Below, piece by piece: positions 38,201 through 50,879 of a stretch of 64,000 bases of DNA; position 1 is the stretch's first letter; every line of letters begins with the position of its first letter. Location of the stretch: NCBI GenBank assembly GCA_050084515.1, contig CM114273.1, positions 38,006,001 to 38,070,000 on the forward strand. Reading direction: 5' to 3'. The position numbers and the translations under genes were made by a program. Under the pieces are notes generated by a model, which was not told the origin of the DNA, ran no database searches, and worked only from the letters and a program-made list of their open reading frames with translations. The DNA is from Blasia pusilla (Eukaryota; Marchantiophyta; Marchantiopsida; Blasiales).

Positions 38201-38436
38201 TTCATATTTAGAGGAACAAGAGCTATCATATAATACATAAGAATTATACAAACAACCAGAATTGGGAGAAGTGAGTCTGAATGTGGGATAGTGTATTGTT
38301 TGGGATCCTATCCATAACGAGCTTGGTCATATCTTCTATAATGCTCCACTATCCAAATAATTATTTGTTGATGGTCCAAGTTAAATAGGAAATGTTTTTT
38401 GTACAATATTTTTCTTGCAAGTGTGCGGAATACAAG

Positions 38437-39660
38437 TGTCGCGACCCTCATAATCAAACATGTGCCAATGTAGAACATCATAACTCTAGTAAGCTCACAC
38501 TAGGATGGAAGCATGTCATAGTGTCGCGACCCTCATAACCAAACAACACCAAATACGCGCCAAGCGAAACATCAGAACTCAAAGGAACTCACGCCGCGAG
38601 GTTTGCGCTTTGGAGAGGCGTTTGGAAGAGTCTCTTGGAAAAGTCTAAGAGACGAAACGCGGAACAGAGTTGTGCATTTCATGCGTTAGTGGTCGCGACC
38701 AGGAAACCTAGACCAAACGCGAGCCGAGACTTGAGATGAGTTGAGTCTGGGAGGTTGGTTGCCAAAGAGGTGAGAACCAGTTTGGAACACGGCTAGCGTT
38801 TGGGAGAATCTGACTGTGTTAGGACCATAACGTTGAGCTCCAAGATGCGTTTGAGACAAATAAGAGCGCGTTGGAAAGCTGATCTTGAGACGCTTCCAAC
38901 GCACCAAAGATCTTAGCAAATGCATAAGTACAGGCTGAGATATTGGCTGAAAACGATTCAGAGAGCAATCGGGTTGAGGGCCAATTGGAGGGGCCCGGGT
39001 GTCTTTCCCTAAATGTAGGGGGCCCCCGGAGATTCCCAGAAGCACTAGTAAGGGGAGTACCTTATCTGAGATGTCTCGGGAAACAAAACCCCACTTTGGG
39101 CGCCAAACGGCGTTTCAGAGGCACGGGATGGAATGGGAGTTTGGCGCGGAAACCCGAAACCCAAACCTGATCCAAGGAAGTGGACTTTGTACGCCACACT
39201 TGGATTCCAACCCGAGATTCACTTCGTGCGAGTCTTGGTGAAGAACTCATTAGATGTTCATCGGATAGTTGGAACCGCTAGGCGCGAAATGCCGTTTCAG
39301 GTTCTTGAACCGACCAGAAAGTCTGTCCCAAGTCTTTCGAGACTTGCCCGTGTTGGAAACCGCGAAACTAGGAAGGTTGAGCTTGAAGAGAGAGTTCGAG
39401 ACGAGAACTCGAAAGTCATCCCGTTGATTGATCCAAGACCCGACTAACCAAAGTGCGTGTTTGGATGCAGATCAACGTTGAGAGCGTGACCTACTGAACG
39501 CACGCTTCCACAACAAACAAGATTAACGTTCAAGGAGAGTAGGCGCACGACACATAGTCTCACGAATGAGAAATGAGTTTCAGAAGCAAGGCGCAAGCCT
39601 TGGGGACATTTATAATGAAGTTCATAACATATCAAAACAAGACCAAACTTTAAGCGGGAG
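38437..39660 (+). repeat. LTR-like repeat inserted in the Helitron, copy 1 (with partial tandem start)
   Basis: It begins TGTCGCGACCCTCATAA (38437), and the same start recurs 85 bp later (38522). It continues through a region found in inverted orientation at 48105-49075, for example CTAGACCAAACGCGAGC and GTGCGTGTTTGGATGCAGATCA (39451-39472). Starts of TGTC(A/G)CGACCC type are usual for plant LTRs, so this may be a solo LTR. The short frames inside have no motif. Confidence 0.65.
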
Positions 39661-40540
39661 TTGAGAAGACCTCAAGCCTCACAATAGTTGGGCACCAAGG
39701 GGATTGAAACTTGATTTGGAACTTGATTGAGCGTTTGGGGATTCTCGATGTCAGAGATCATAATAGCTAGACCCAAGATGTGTTTGGGATGAATAAGATG
39801 ATGTTAGAAAGCTTGTGAAAAATGATTCCAATGCAACAAAGACCTAGAAAAATGTACGAGTAGAAGTCTAGAAACCATCCCAAGCTATTAAAATTGGAAG
39901 TCCTCTTGGGCCATGAGGAGTGGCCCAAGAGGACTTTCCTAAAGGTAGTGAGGGTGGGGGATCTCTAGAACTATATGTAAGGGGGAGGGCATCCTATGGT
40001 GTTTGCAACATGGATCCCACTTTGGAGAAAAATGGGGTTGAACCAACGGCACAGGATGGATGGAAAGATTGACCCCGGGTTTGAACACCAAGCCAAGTCC
40101 ATGTGGGCCAATTATGGACACCAATCTTAGACCTTGAAACCTAACTCAAATCTTGAGTCTCGGTTGGAGACTCATTCAATGTCCATTAGGCAGTTGGGAC
40201 CGCCATGCATACTAGTGTTGTTTTAGGTTCCTAGACTATGAAGGAATTTTGCCCCAAGTCTTGAAGGATTTGCATGTATTGGGGGTGATGGGTTGGATAG
40301 GTATCTAACCTACATAGATCTGTTGAGCTTGAAGGATGGCCCAGATGGCATGAGACCAAGACTCAAGAGTTGCAAGGCTAGCTTATCCAAACCATGGCAA
40401 ATAAAAGTGTATTTAGGTGCAGATCAATGAGGAGAGTGTGACCTACTGAACACAAGCTTCCACGACAATTAAGACCGCCGTCCTAAGAGAGTAGACACAT
40501 GACAAGAAGAGGTATTGCTTTAGCCATGACATCATCCGAA
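39661..40540 (+). repeat. Diverged second copy of the same LTR-like repeat
   Basis: Order and wording follow copy 1: CATAATAGCTAGACCCAAGATGTGTTTGGGA, CCTAAAGGTAGTGAGGGTGG, GGAGACTCATT...ATGTCCATTAGGCAGTTGGGACCGC, then AGATCAATGAGGAGAGTGTGACCTACTGAAC near the end. Substitution is much heavier than between copy 1 and the copy at 48105-49075, so this one is older or belongs to another subfamily. Confidence 0.6.
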
Positions 40541-42130
40541 CAACCACCTTATTTTGGATGAAGGATGGATGACATATTCATGCTTTAAGATTTGAATTCA
40601 TCTTCACGAGAGCTCTTTTTGGAAGTGAATATTTATTACATTTAATATCCATATGTGTAAATTGTTGCTTTAATACATGTATAGTTCTTTCACTTAGTAT
40701 CAAATTTTGTGGTGTCATTGTAATATCTCCAAGTATGACAAGTTATATATATATATATTTTTTGTGTATCACCTATAGTTTAAGGGTCAATATTGATGTA
40801 GCATGCTTAATACGTGTTGCAATGCTATTGATATGGTACGAAACTCATATGACTAATCCTCATACATTTGAGGTAGTGAATGGCACTTCCCAAAATATTA
40901 TGGGAGTGGTCTCTGATGATATACGGCATCTATGATTTGGAAGAAAATTGATCATATTTGTTTGAGACTTTCATCAAGTTTTACTTGTTGTTTGTTATAA
41001 GGACCATCCATAAATAATCCAAGCTTAAGTTTTACTTGTTTTTGTTATAAGAACCATCCATATATCAAGGTGATGAAGTTAAAAACAAACTTGAGGGTTC
41101 AAAACTTGAATAGTCATGTGCGTGTTCAACAACAATCTGTTGTTGATTGGTTATTAGGGGCGGGAGAGGATCTTGTATCTTTACACCCTCATTTGGGATA
41201 AAACTTTATAGGATTATCATTTGAAATGGTTATTGATAATAATAAGTGATGCGATCTTATTAATCTCATTTATGGAAATTCTCCCTCGAATTCTCCTAGC
41301 TCATTACATGATGTTGACTTCTTAAGAGATACTACTATTTTGACACTCAGAAATATAGATGTTGACAAGATTAATGTAGATATCATGGGTTGATGTATTG
41401 GAGAGGTAATACTTTCTTCTTGCATATTTTCCTTAGATTATTTTGTTGAGAGTTGCATTTTACTAAAGCATAATTTCTTCTCACTAATTCAAAATATGTT
41501 TTGTATATGAGCATATTTATCTTAGTATTGATTCCATTTTGAATAAGTAGACGAGTTATGTATCCCAGTGAAATTTTGGACATATGTTTGTCTTCTAGAT
41601 TACCTCCACATTGTTTGTATTTGAAGATTGGTATACCAATCATATTCTTACTAAACATGAATACATCACAAGGACAAGGAAACAAGACTAAATTGGATTA
41701 AGGCAATATTGCATAAATGTTGACATCATGATAGGGAAGAATATTGGAGATCAATTTTTTTCCACGCACTCCATTGATTGCAATTTGACTCTAGTTTGCC
41801 ATTTGATTTGTTTAGGTTTCAATTTTATATTCGTATAATTTTTCTTACGACTATTAATAAGTCTCAAGGTCAAACTTTACAAAAAGTTGGAATTTACTTG
41901 TCTACTCCTCTATTCTCTCATGATAGTACTATCTAGAAGAGGATGTTCAATGAACACCCTAAGTTCCATATACATGATGATTGGAAGCAAGAAACATTCA
42001 AACAAGGAAAATATCTACACGTGAAATTCAATGTATTAAAAAAGAAATTTAGAACTAGAGTAATAAATTCGATCTATATCTATACTTTTATTGGGAGTGC
42101 TTTCTTGATTTTCAAACACCTCTCTATTTG

Positions 42131-43387
42131 ACACGTGACAACTGGGCAACAAGAAAATATTTCACATGCGACGGGTAGCAACAAAAATTTAAATTTGTGT
42201 GCCGCATCATTAGTTCCTTCATGGGCTATTCAAAACCCTTTTCTATTTCACGTGCATCCCAATTTAATTATGCAGCTGTAGAGGTCATGTGAGGGGCGCA
42301 GTCGATAGAAAGCACGTGAGGTGGATTGTATGGTCGTGTGTGCGATGCATAAGAACACAATGAAGTTACTGCACATACACCTTACTAGTTATTATTTGTT
42401 GGAAAGTTTCTTCTTATTTGCAAACACATCTTTGCTTGACATGTGACAATCGGACGTAAGAAAATGTTTCCTCCTCTACATCTTCGCGCACAAAAAATAA
42501 ATTTGTGTGCAACATGACGAGTCCTTTCCTCTTGAGCATGTATACATAGCCCCACTAATATTATAATACGAACACTCATCTTTAGGGCTAGTGCCCCTTC
42601 ACCTTTATAGTCACTTTTTTACCCCATTCTCACGGCAAGGGAGGAAGCTATCCTCCCTTAAGATAATTTGTACCTCACGAAAAGATAAGATATGAATGTC
42701 CATAAACTTACTGAATTTTAGATTGATTCTCCATTCTGTTTCAGATTCGTAGATAGGGTACCGAGAGAGGCGAAGGATTTAACCGGACACAATTTTAGAT
42801 TCGATCTCCAATGGGAGTGGGGAGCATTTCGAATTAAATAGGCGGGGTATAGTTGTTTATTTTCAAAAATTGGTAGTCCATCGTCGTTACGCAGACGCTT
42901 CAATGTTCTCCCGCCTTACCGAACCCCCAACTCGAGTAGCATGGAACTGAAACTGGAGCTAGATGCCCGGAGTTGAATGGACGTTCTAACGATTTGGCTT
43001 GGAAACGAATTTGCAAGCGTCTGCTTTCTCTCTCGCCCGTTCCAGATAGCTGAGATGTCGATTGCGTGGGCTTGTTTCTTGTTCTTCCCCACAGGAGAGA
43101 AGATCGGTTTGAATTCTGCTCTGGCAGTAGTTTGTGGTCACAGTTTGGAAATGTTAGCGACCTGTGGAGGAGTGGAAATTTGTTCGTTTAATGTATGTTG
43201 AGTCGTGCGATGACGATGCTCGTGAAGTGAGTGTTTTGATGTTTGAGCTTCGGATTTTCCGGAATTCGAGAGGAGTAGCTTGAAGATCGTATGGAGGTGT
43301 ATAATTAAGTTCCGGGGCTTCACGTTTGACAGCACTTATCGGAGGCAGATCCGATTTGATACTTTTCCTTCTTACCATCAGAGAGAA
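42131..43387. other. Intergenic; upstream region of RAD9
   Basis: Repetitive AT-rich DNA continues to about 42600. A similar block, TTTGACACGTGACAACTGGGCAAC versus CTTGACATGTGACAATCGG, occurs at about 42128 and 42436. The last ~700 bp before the RAD9 ATG have higher GC and should hold its promoter and 5' UTR. No motif is clear enough to call. Confidence 0.4.
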
Positions 43388-46300
43388 ATGGAGTGTGTAT
43401 TGAGTGGAAATCAGATCAAAACATTTAACCGGGCCATAGTGTGTCTTGCAAAGATTGGGAACGAGATGCTCATCGAAGCGCTTCCTGAAAAGGTCCGGAA
43501 TTGTGTGAGGAACAGTCACTTTAGTGTGTCATTTACCAGAGAGCTCTGTCATTGTTGAACAAGGAATATTTTTTCGTCTTTCATGTAACTGCCTGAATTA
43601 ACAGCTCGTGGTGACGAAAATCACACCCAAAGCTCACAAATGTGGAATCGGACAGTCGCGGCTGTCTGAGAACTTGAATGTGTTTGAAGATGCATTCAAG
43701 TGAAAAGCTTCTCGGGTGTTGTCTGCATTAGCCAAGTTGTTCACAAGATTGCATGCTCTAATTAGCTGAATTGCCTGCAGCTTACGTTCCGTACCCTGAA
43801 TTCTTCACGGTCTTCATTTCTATCAATGTCTTTCAAAGCGCAATTCTTTGATGCGTACAATCTGCTTGACACAGCATTAGTTCAGTGTATGGTCCTGCTG
43901 AAGGTGAGAACTAACTCTTGAGTTTGAAAGTTAAGGTCAGAGCCTGTCAGTGTATTTTGGAACATATTCTAACTTCATGCGAGTCTGGAAGTTGCGATCT
44001 TATATTTTCAACGAACGTTTTCCTTTGTGATGTCAATCTGCGTAGTGAGACAAGTGTAAAGCATATAATATCGTTAAGGAGCTAGATTTTGAAGGGACAT
44101 AGATAACACACAATTTTCAGTTCCATATTTCCTATGTCATCGCCCGTCTGCTTGTGGGCTTTCACATCCAGGGTTTGCTTCGAATCTGTCATTTGACGGT
44201 CTCGTGCATGCACGGAAGTCTGTTTGTACAGTATTTCGGACGTCTCCAGGGAGCATAGATCGCTTGTCTGTAAGCTTAGCGGACCGAGATGCAGCTAAAG
44301 TCCAGTGGACACTGGAATGCCACAATGGTGAGGTGGTCATACCCATCGGTTTTAGTTCGTGACGAGCATTCTCGGAACAAGTAATATTTCAGAGAAAATG
44401 GCTGGGTTGTGTTGCTTTCGGGAGATAGTTCAATTGAGATGAATTCGGCCCTTTCGATCTCCTAGTGATTGTTCTTGTCACTTTCACTCTAGTTCAAGAA
44501 GCTGGGATCACCGGGGACTTATCAATCACTCAACTTTTCTGAAAACCTTATGTGTAGGTATGACAAAAACGTACTGGATATCCTGCAACGCGGAGGATGA
44601 CGCACAAGATGTGGTGGTCCCAAGGGAAACATTGTCTACGCATTTGGTTGTCAAGCCTCGTGACCTCAATCGGCTACTGAGCAATTTCCAATCGTCTCTC
44701 TCTGAGATTACCTTGATAGCCACCGAGCCTGTTTCCACTCCAACAGATTCAGAGACTTCTGAAACGAAAGCTGTGGAATTGAGAAGCTACTATGATTCTG
44801 CAAAAGGTAAGATAGATAAAAAAAAAAGTCGCATAGTCCTCATCCTCATTTGTTGTTTCGCTTCCACCTTGGCAAAAGCTATGTATCCTAGGCCCCTTCA
44901 ATTCTGTAGAATCTCGTTAACATGTATGGTGCATTCAATGCATGGATTATTTAAGGCAATCAAGACTAACAGAAGACTTACCATATGCAACAGACAGCAC
45001 TGAAGATGCTCTGCACACGCAACTTTGGATTGATCCCATGGAGGAACTACAAGAGTACTCCCACTCTGGAGACGCGGTTGACGTCACCTTTAGCGTGAAG
45101 GAGCTGAAGGTATACAATCTCACTTGTGCTTAAAACCCAGTGAAGGTCTTAGTGTTCTCTCTTTACGTTCATTTCTTAAGCAGAGTATACTATGAATCGA
45201 CCTGGTGAAAGTTAAGGATTGAAAGTATTTCTGAGAGTCCAGTTACCCTTTATGGAACTTGTGCAGTTTCATCTTCATGAAGTATCTTCCAACCTTAGTG
45301 TTCTCAAGCTGGGGATTAACACAGATGGCATTCTGGCAGGCTTTTCTTGTTTTCTGTGAGGGTTCTGAAGCTGATATGCACATGTACTTCGAGAAATCTG
45401 GCCAGTATGTCACTTTGTACACCATTTTCACTTTAGGTGGTTTTGTTGTTTTGGTTGTGTCGAACACCGTTTCTTTGCTGTCAACATGCCAAATGAGGAT
45501 TGTGACTGGAAAATTCTCACATGCACAATTTATCTAAACTTCCACAACATCTACCTGGAGATTAAGCTGATAGGTACCTTACTGTGATTTGCAGCCCTGT
45601 TCTGCTTGCGCCCAGGTTTGGTCTAGATGATGCTGCGCATGCTGACTTTGATGCAACGCTAGTCCTAGCTACCCTACAGGGCTCACAGATCAGACCCGCA
45701 GATGGTCCTGCGTATCCACAAGCGGCGGTCTCTGGCTCTCGACAAGAACCCGAACGGACAACTTCTCATGGACAGAGAATGAACAATCAGCAAAGACATA
45801 CAGGGAGTAGGAGCTCAACACCAGGATCTGTCCCAGACTCAGATCACACGGTGATCTGGTCTGAGCTGACAGGTGTGTTTGCTTAGAACTAATATGCAGT
45901 TTTTGGTGATCAGACAACAGACTTTAATCTGAAAATATAAGTTTATGCATAAACTGTCAACTAGACTTCTCTCGGACTTCTCTTTGACACCAGAAAATGC
46001 TCATCCATTTTTCCTAGTGTGATAAAATATTGTCACTTTCATCATGATATTTCGACATAACCTATATTGCACGGGTTTTAGTGCAGGTAGCGTAGGAAGA
46101 ACGAGTAGAGCAGATATGATGCAATCTGCCCAACTCACAAGTAGTCAGGATGCCAGTGAGGAAATTGCTTTTAGACTTCACGGGCAACAACGAAATCCAG
46201 TGTTTGGTAACTCCACTCCGACAGCTATACCACTATCACCAGTCGCTGAAACTACAGATTTACATCGAACAGCCGGTGACCTACCCGGACGGACGGGATA

Positions 46301-46746
46301 TGAAGAAAGGAGGGAAACAGTTCCGCAAAGAGTTTCCACAGCAAGTATTCCTGGAGTATCTAGCGAGTTACCAATGCGGCATACACTTCCAGAACGAGTT
46401 AGTGCAGTTCAGCAAGCACCTTCTGCAACAACTACAAGAGAAGCGGCTCGTGGTTAGTCTTCAACTGCCTTTTGAGTAGTTCTAAGATGTGTTGTGTGTT
46501 CTTCAGGTATTGGTTAAAAAAAACCGAGATACACTATAAATTGGTACCGGAGCTACTTATTTTCTTACTTGCTTTGTCTCTGATTATGAAGGCGAATTTC
46601 AACCTACGACACAAGATCATGCAACTATTGTGGCCAAGAATCTGAGCAATTGGGTCAGTGGCGATATGGAGGATGATGATGAGGACTCCAGTGGAGAAGA
46701 CTTTTGTGTGCAGTCAACTCCACCTCATCAGAGAGGACTTTATTGA
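43388..46746 (+). CDS. RAD9: Cell-cycle checkpoint control protein RAD9 (9-1-1 clamp subunit); 9 exons
   Basis: RAD9 forms the ring-shaped RAD9-RAD1-HUS1 clamp loaded at damaged DNA to activate checkpoint kinases. Exons: 43388-43492, 43781-43903, 44219-44327, 44558-44806, 44973-45109, 45340-45404, 45595-45872, 46087-46452, 46592-46746. All introns are GT-AG, phases agree, and 1587 nt give 528 residues. Family segments in order are MECVLSGNQIKTFNRAI, RTLNSSRSSFLSMSFKAQFF, KVQWTLECHNG, TKTYWISCNAE, HTQLWIDPMEEL, HSGDAVDVTFSVKELK, LVFCEGSEADMHMYFEKSG and FGLDDAAHADFDATLVLATL, which is the end of the PCNA-like part (about residue 270). The rest is a Ser/Thr-rich, low-complexity tail, typical of RAD9 as a phosphorylated regulatory arm, ending in an acidic SGDMEDDDEDSSGEDF. 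I see no frameshift. The exon 4-5 junction (SAK-ED) is the least certain. Confidence 0.93.
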
Positions 46747-48104
46747 TGCGAATGTGTTTTGTGTGACGGTGCCTCTTAGAATGAAGAAGCTTAAGATGTT
46801 AATAACTCTGGCAGCTTAGTTAGCTCCTTTCAAGGACTGACAAGCCGATGTAGAGTAGAGATGGTTATGAAAGATGATTACTTTGCGCACATAGTACAGT
46901 GTGAGCATCGTGCTGTCGAACTTGATCCCAAAGAGAGAAAGTTGAGGTCATCACCAAGGCGTGTGTCCAATTCGCATGGTAGGAACTTCAAGTTGGTGGG
47001 CTTGGGAGTGACTCTTCTCATGCAGCTCATGAAAGGCCCATTTGTTAACATACTGAGCCACGAAAGGAGAAACGATGACCAGCTTTGCTGCCACGGTGCA
47101 GTCATATGGTGTTGGTGTCCGCTTGTTTACATGAAGTTCTGAATTATCTTGTACTCATCATGTCAAATTATATTTTACACAATAGTCGTGTCATTCGCAA
47201 TTTCGTCTACTCCTCAAATCGGAGGATTTGAGTTTGCCAAATGCCAAATGTATAACTCAAATCCTCCGATTGACAAATTTTCCAATCTCCAAATGATCAT
47301 GAGACATTTGGTGATGGGAAAAGGTTTTCATGTTATTATCATTACTTTGTTTATGACACTTAGCATAAAATTATATCAAGTGGCATGTTAACTTCACTCC
47401 ATGGTCAGATCCTATTGTTGCTACTTAGTCCCTAATTATCACATTTTTATCATACATTAGTATACAAGTTCGACTATTTATAATTCACAATCGCATGCAC
47501 AACTTTGCATTCTTTTATGCAAGTATATGACTAGTGTCGTGCAAGGGGTATTGTTTTTATGTGTTGCCTTCCCAAAATATTTTCTTGTTGTCAAAATGTT
47601 TTACTTTGTTTCTGATCATTTTCTTGTTGCTATAGTGCCATGTGTGAAGCATTAGAAGACGTGGAAAAATAAGATATCCTTATATATATATATATAAATT
47701 AGTGTGGACTCTATCTATACTACATACAAATGTATTGTCAAGATGATTCTCAAAGATAATAGCTTAGTCTATATGGAGGAATCTAAGTTTTCTTGAAATG
47801 TGCCTAAATTGAAAAAATTTATTGTTGTATAATACAATGTCATGGAGAGTAAAATGTCATAAAATGCTTTGTGTACATTCAACTCATATATCTACATAGG
47901 TTGTCATCTAAGGATAATGTGATAAGTCTATTATAAACATTTCTTATCCCTATTGTGATGTGAATAGAGAAAGGAAAGAGGGTTTTTTATTATTGTGTTT
48001 GTGCACATTTTCATTTTTCTTGCGTATGCAAGTTTGGTATCTCATTGTCGTGCACTTACTCTTTTTGAATGTTAATCTTTGTTGTTTTTTTTTGTTGCAG
48101 AAGC
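46747..48104. other. Intergenic DNA downstream of RAD9
   Basis: AT-rich, with no gene recognised. It contains the hairpin at 47217-47271 and a (TA)n run at about 47681-47695. The 46861-47142 frame has no motif. The first part should hold the RAD9 3' UTR. Confidence 0.4.
47217..47271. repeat. Perfect 18-bp inverted repeat, 19-nt loop
   Basis: AATCGGAGGATTTGAGTT (47217-47234) is the exact reverse complement of 47254-47271. The loop itself repeats CCAAATGCCAAATG. It lies ~470 bp past the RAD9 stop. It could be a small MITE-like fold-back, but no terminal repeats were seen beyond the arms. Confidence 0.92.
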
Positions 48105-49075
48105 GTACGTTCAGGTTGTCTTGTTTTCAAAACTGACCTGCATCCAAACACGCACTCTGGTTAGTTGGGACTTGAATCAATCAACAGACTAACTTTCCGA
48201 TTTTTTATCTCGGTCTTTTATCAAGCTCAACCTTCATAGTTTTACGGTTTACAACACAGGCAAGTCTCGAAAGACTTGAGATAGACTTTTTGGTCGATTA
48301 AGGAACCTCAATCGACATTTCGCGCCTGATGGTTCAAATTGTCTGATGAACATCCACTGAGTCCCTAATCGAGACTCACAAGAAATGAATCATGGGTTGG
48401 AATCCAAGTATGGCGTACAAAGACCATTCCCTCGGATCAGGTTTGGGTTTCGAGTTCCAATGCCAAACTCCCATTCCATCTCGTGCCCTTGAGAGATCTC
48501 AAAGTGGGGATTCGTGTTCCAAGACATCTTGGAGAGACTCCTCCCTTAGTAGTACTTTTGGGATCTCCAAGGCCCCCCTAACTTTAGGGAAAGACAGCCA
48601 CACCCCTCAAATTGGCCCTCAACCTAATTGCGCCCACAATCGTTTTCTCCCAATATCTCAGCCTTTACTCATGAGTTTGCTGATATCTTTGGTGCGTTGG
48701 AAGTGTCTCAAGATAAGCTTTCCAACGCGCCCTTGCTTGTCCCAAACGCATCTCGAGGCTAAACGTTATGGTCCAAAATAGAGTCAACTTCCCCAAACGC
48801 TAGTCGCGTTTTAAAACTGGTTCTCACCTCTTTGGCAACCAACCTTCAAAGACTCAACTCATCTCAAGTTTTCATTCGCGTTTGGTCTAGGTTTCATGGT
48901 CACGACCACTAATGCATGAAACGCACAACTCTTTTCCGCGTTTCGTTTCTTGGATTTTTCCAAGAGATCTTTCCAAAAGCCTATCCAAAGCGCGATCATC
49001 GCAGCGTGAGTCCACTTGAGTTTTGATATACCACTTGGCACCTATTTGGTACTGTCTGGTTATGAGGGTTGCGAC
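48105..49075 (-). repeat. LTR-like repeat, inverted copy of 38437-39660
   Basis: On the minus strand it begins TGTCGCAACCCTCATAACCAG (49075 leftwards) and follows the same landmarks as the copy in the Helitron: a GCGTTTCGTCTC-like block, CACTAACGCATGAAA-like, CTAGACCAAACGCGAA, and GTGCGTGTTTGGATGCAGGTCA at the far end (about 48133-48155). The two copies face each other ~9.5 kb apart, on either side of RAD9. Confidence 0.7.
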
Positions 49076-50879
49076 ACTCTCCTTTGTGTATCCATGTGTG
49101 TGAGTAAAGATATTGCAAAGTTAATAATTTCTACAAGGTATTAAAGCTTTGAAGATTGTGAAGAATCCTTTGGCAAATAGGAGATTTCTAATGAGAGCAA
49201 AAGAAGATTTTTGGAAAAAATAATTTGATTGTTGAGGTAAAATCCATTTAGGTTTGTACAAATGTTGGTTCGGAAGCCTAATGATCTCAAAAAGCCATAA
49301 TAAGGAGAATCCATTTGCGATAGATAAAACCTTGTGAATCAAGGTTATCACATCTTATTTCGACGTAGGTAGAGTTCTATTGCGTCGACGGCATAGAGAG
49401 TCAGCAGGCTACTCGGCTGTGACTTCGTCCCGGGATGTCGGATGAGGTTGGCAACAGGTCTGTTATGTCGGGAACGTCAGTTATGACGATTTTCCTAGTT
49501 TTGTTTTAGGTTGTCAGGTGACCCGTTGACTGAGTCAACGATCACCCGATAACCTGTGCACGCAGGTTACTGTTTGGAGGGCTATTTTTGGAGGAAGAGC
49601 CTTTTGGCTCTTCCCAAGGGTATAAGAGTGAGAGAGATGGCTTTCTCAAGCCATCTTTCTCATGTTGAGCCTTAGGAGCGCCTCTCTTGCATAGACGTGT
49701 GTGGGTGTATAGAAGTTAGGGTGCTAGCGTCTGGATTCCCTCATAGCAGAGGATGGATGTGGTTCGATATGCCGATGTAATTTATGAGTGGAGTTTTAGG
49801 TCGGGTGAGCCATTTTTACTACTCTTGACCAAACAAAGTTGCGCCCATAGGCCGGGTCGACGCCTGCCCGAGTTCGAAATAGAAGCGCAGCCAAGGTCAT
49901 AGGGCCCTGCAAGACCCACAAAATTGGGAGAGGTGTTATGGCTAAGAGTTGAGTTTATGCGGGTCCAAAGAGGGTAGAGTGCGGGGCCACACCCATAGGT
50001 ATTCGGGCCATGCGTTAGGGGGGTCAAACGGGGGCAAGTGGGATTGCGCGGGCTTGAGAAGGTGGTAAGAAGGTTTGGCTGAAGAACGCTCGGGCTAATA
50101 GGAGTGAAACGGAGTGAGAGCGCGCCTGTGTAGAGCCGCGTGCCCAAACGGGTATGAGGAAGATTTGGGAGGAGTAAAGAGAGAGCCGGGTGGGCTTTGA
50201 GTGTGTGGGAAGGTAGGAGAGGAAGAGGGCCGAGCGCCCGTGGAGGATGAGCAAGGGAGGAGCGAGTTGAGCTACTCATAGGGCTGCGTGCCTCATACTA
50301 ATGGGTCTGGAAGGAGCTCCAGGAAGCTAGGAGGTCAAGCTAGAGGCATGGAGGGTCGCGGCCCCAATGCTCGGCCAGGACCGGCATCCTTTGTAAGAGG
50401 AGCTGGTAGAAATTCTCCTAGTACCGATCACCGCGAGAAATGTTCGGACTCCAAACCGATGAGAAAAAAGAAATTTTTGGTTATCTACCTTGCTCCAATT
50501 CAACCGTCGGAATATCAGCAGGATTTGGTGGGAGAGTGTAGGAAAAAAAACCGACGTGGGTATGTATCTGACCGAGAAAGTCCGATGGGAAAGGAGACGC
50601 GTCGGATTTGATCGGGAGTTGGTAGCCGTTGGATGTAGTTGTCGTCCTAACATCCGTTGGATATAGGGCTTGGGAGTCATGGGGTGGTCGGGCGGCTTGG
50701 GCTTTGGACCCCCAAGAGGCCAGACACTTTCTCACTTTCACTTTCATTTGAGTGCCCCACCTCCCGCACTCTCCATTCCTCCTTGAATCCGCACACCGTT
50801 TGCAACTTGAGATTTGAGTTCATGAGAAGTTTCAAAATAGCTTGAGTTCGTTCGCCGAGTTATTAGGCAGCCTCTACGG
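49076..50879. other. Unclassified region with a TATA-like site and two adjacent hairpins (possible LTR or leader)
   Basis: At 49593-49614, GGAAGAGCC-TTTT-GGCTCTTCC forms a hairpin. TATAAGAG follows at 49621. A second perfect hairpin, GATGGCTT-TCTC-AAGCCATC, lies at 49636-49655. The palindrome GTTGACTGAGTCAAC lies at about 49526. Positions 49800-50600 are GC-rich with long but motif-free frames. The set of promoter-like and hairpin signals resembles a retroelement U3-R region, but no coding domain is attached. Confidence 0.4.

Larger units (their letters stand above)
36129..42130 (+). mobile_element. Degenerate Helitron (Rep-helicase), interrupted by LTR-like insertions
   Basis: Plus-strand relics occur in Helitron order. 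Helitron-like N-domain and Rep segments are at 36129-38200. After an inserted block (about 38437-40540), PIF1 helicase segments appear: LLIWYETHMTNPHTFEVV (Walker B region) near 40840, GRGSCIF.P / PHLG-type segment near 41170, and LPFDLFRFQFYIRIIF and INKSQGQTLQKVGIYLSTPLF near 41810-41920, which is the conserved helicase C-terminus. Stops are frequent. The 5'-TC and CTRR-3' hairpin ends were not located. Confidence 0.8.

Noticed and set aside
50024-50611. GC-rich frames of 76-165 codons on both strands
   Set aside because: They overlap each other in several frames, with no domain or start context; long frames are expected in GC-rich DNA.
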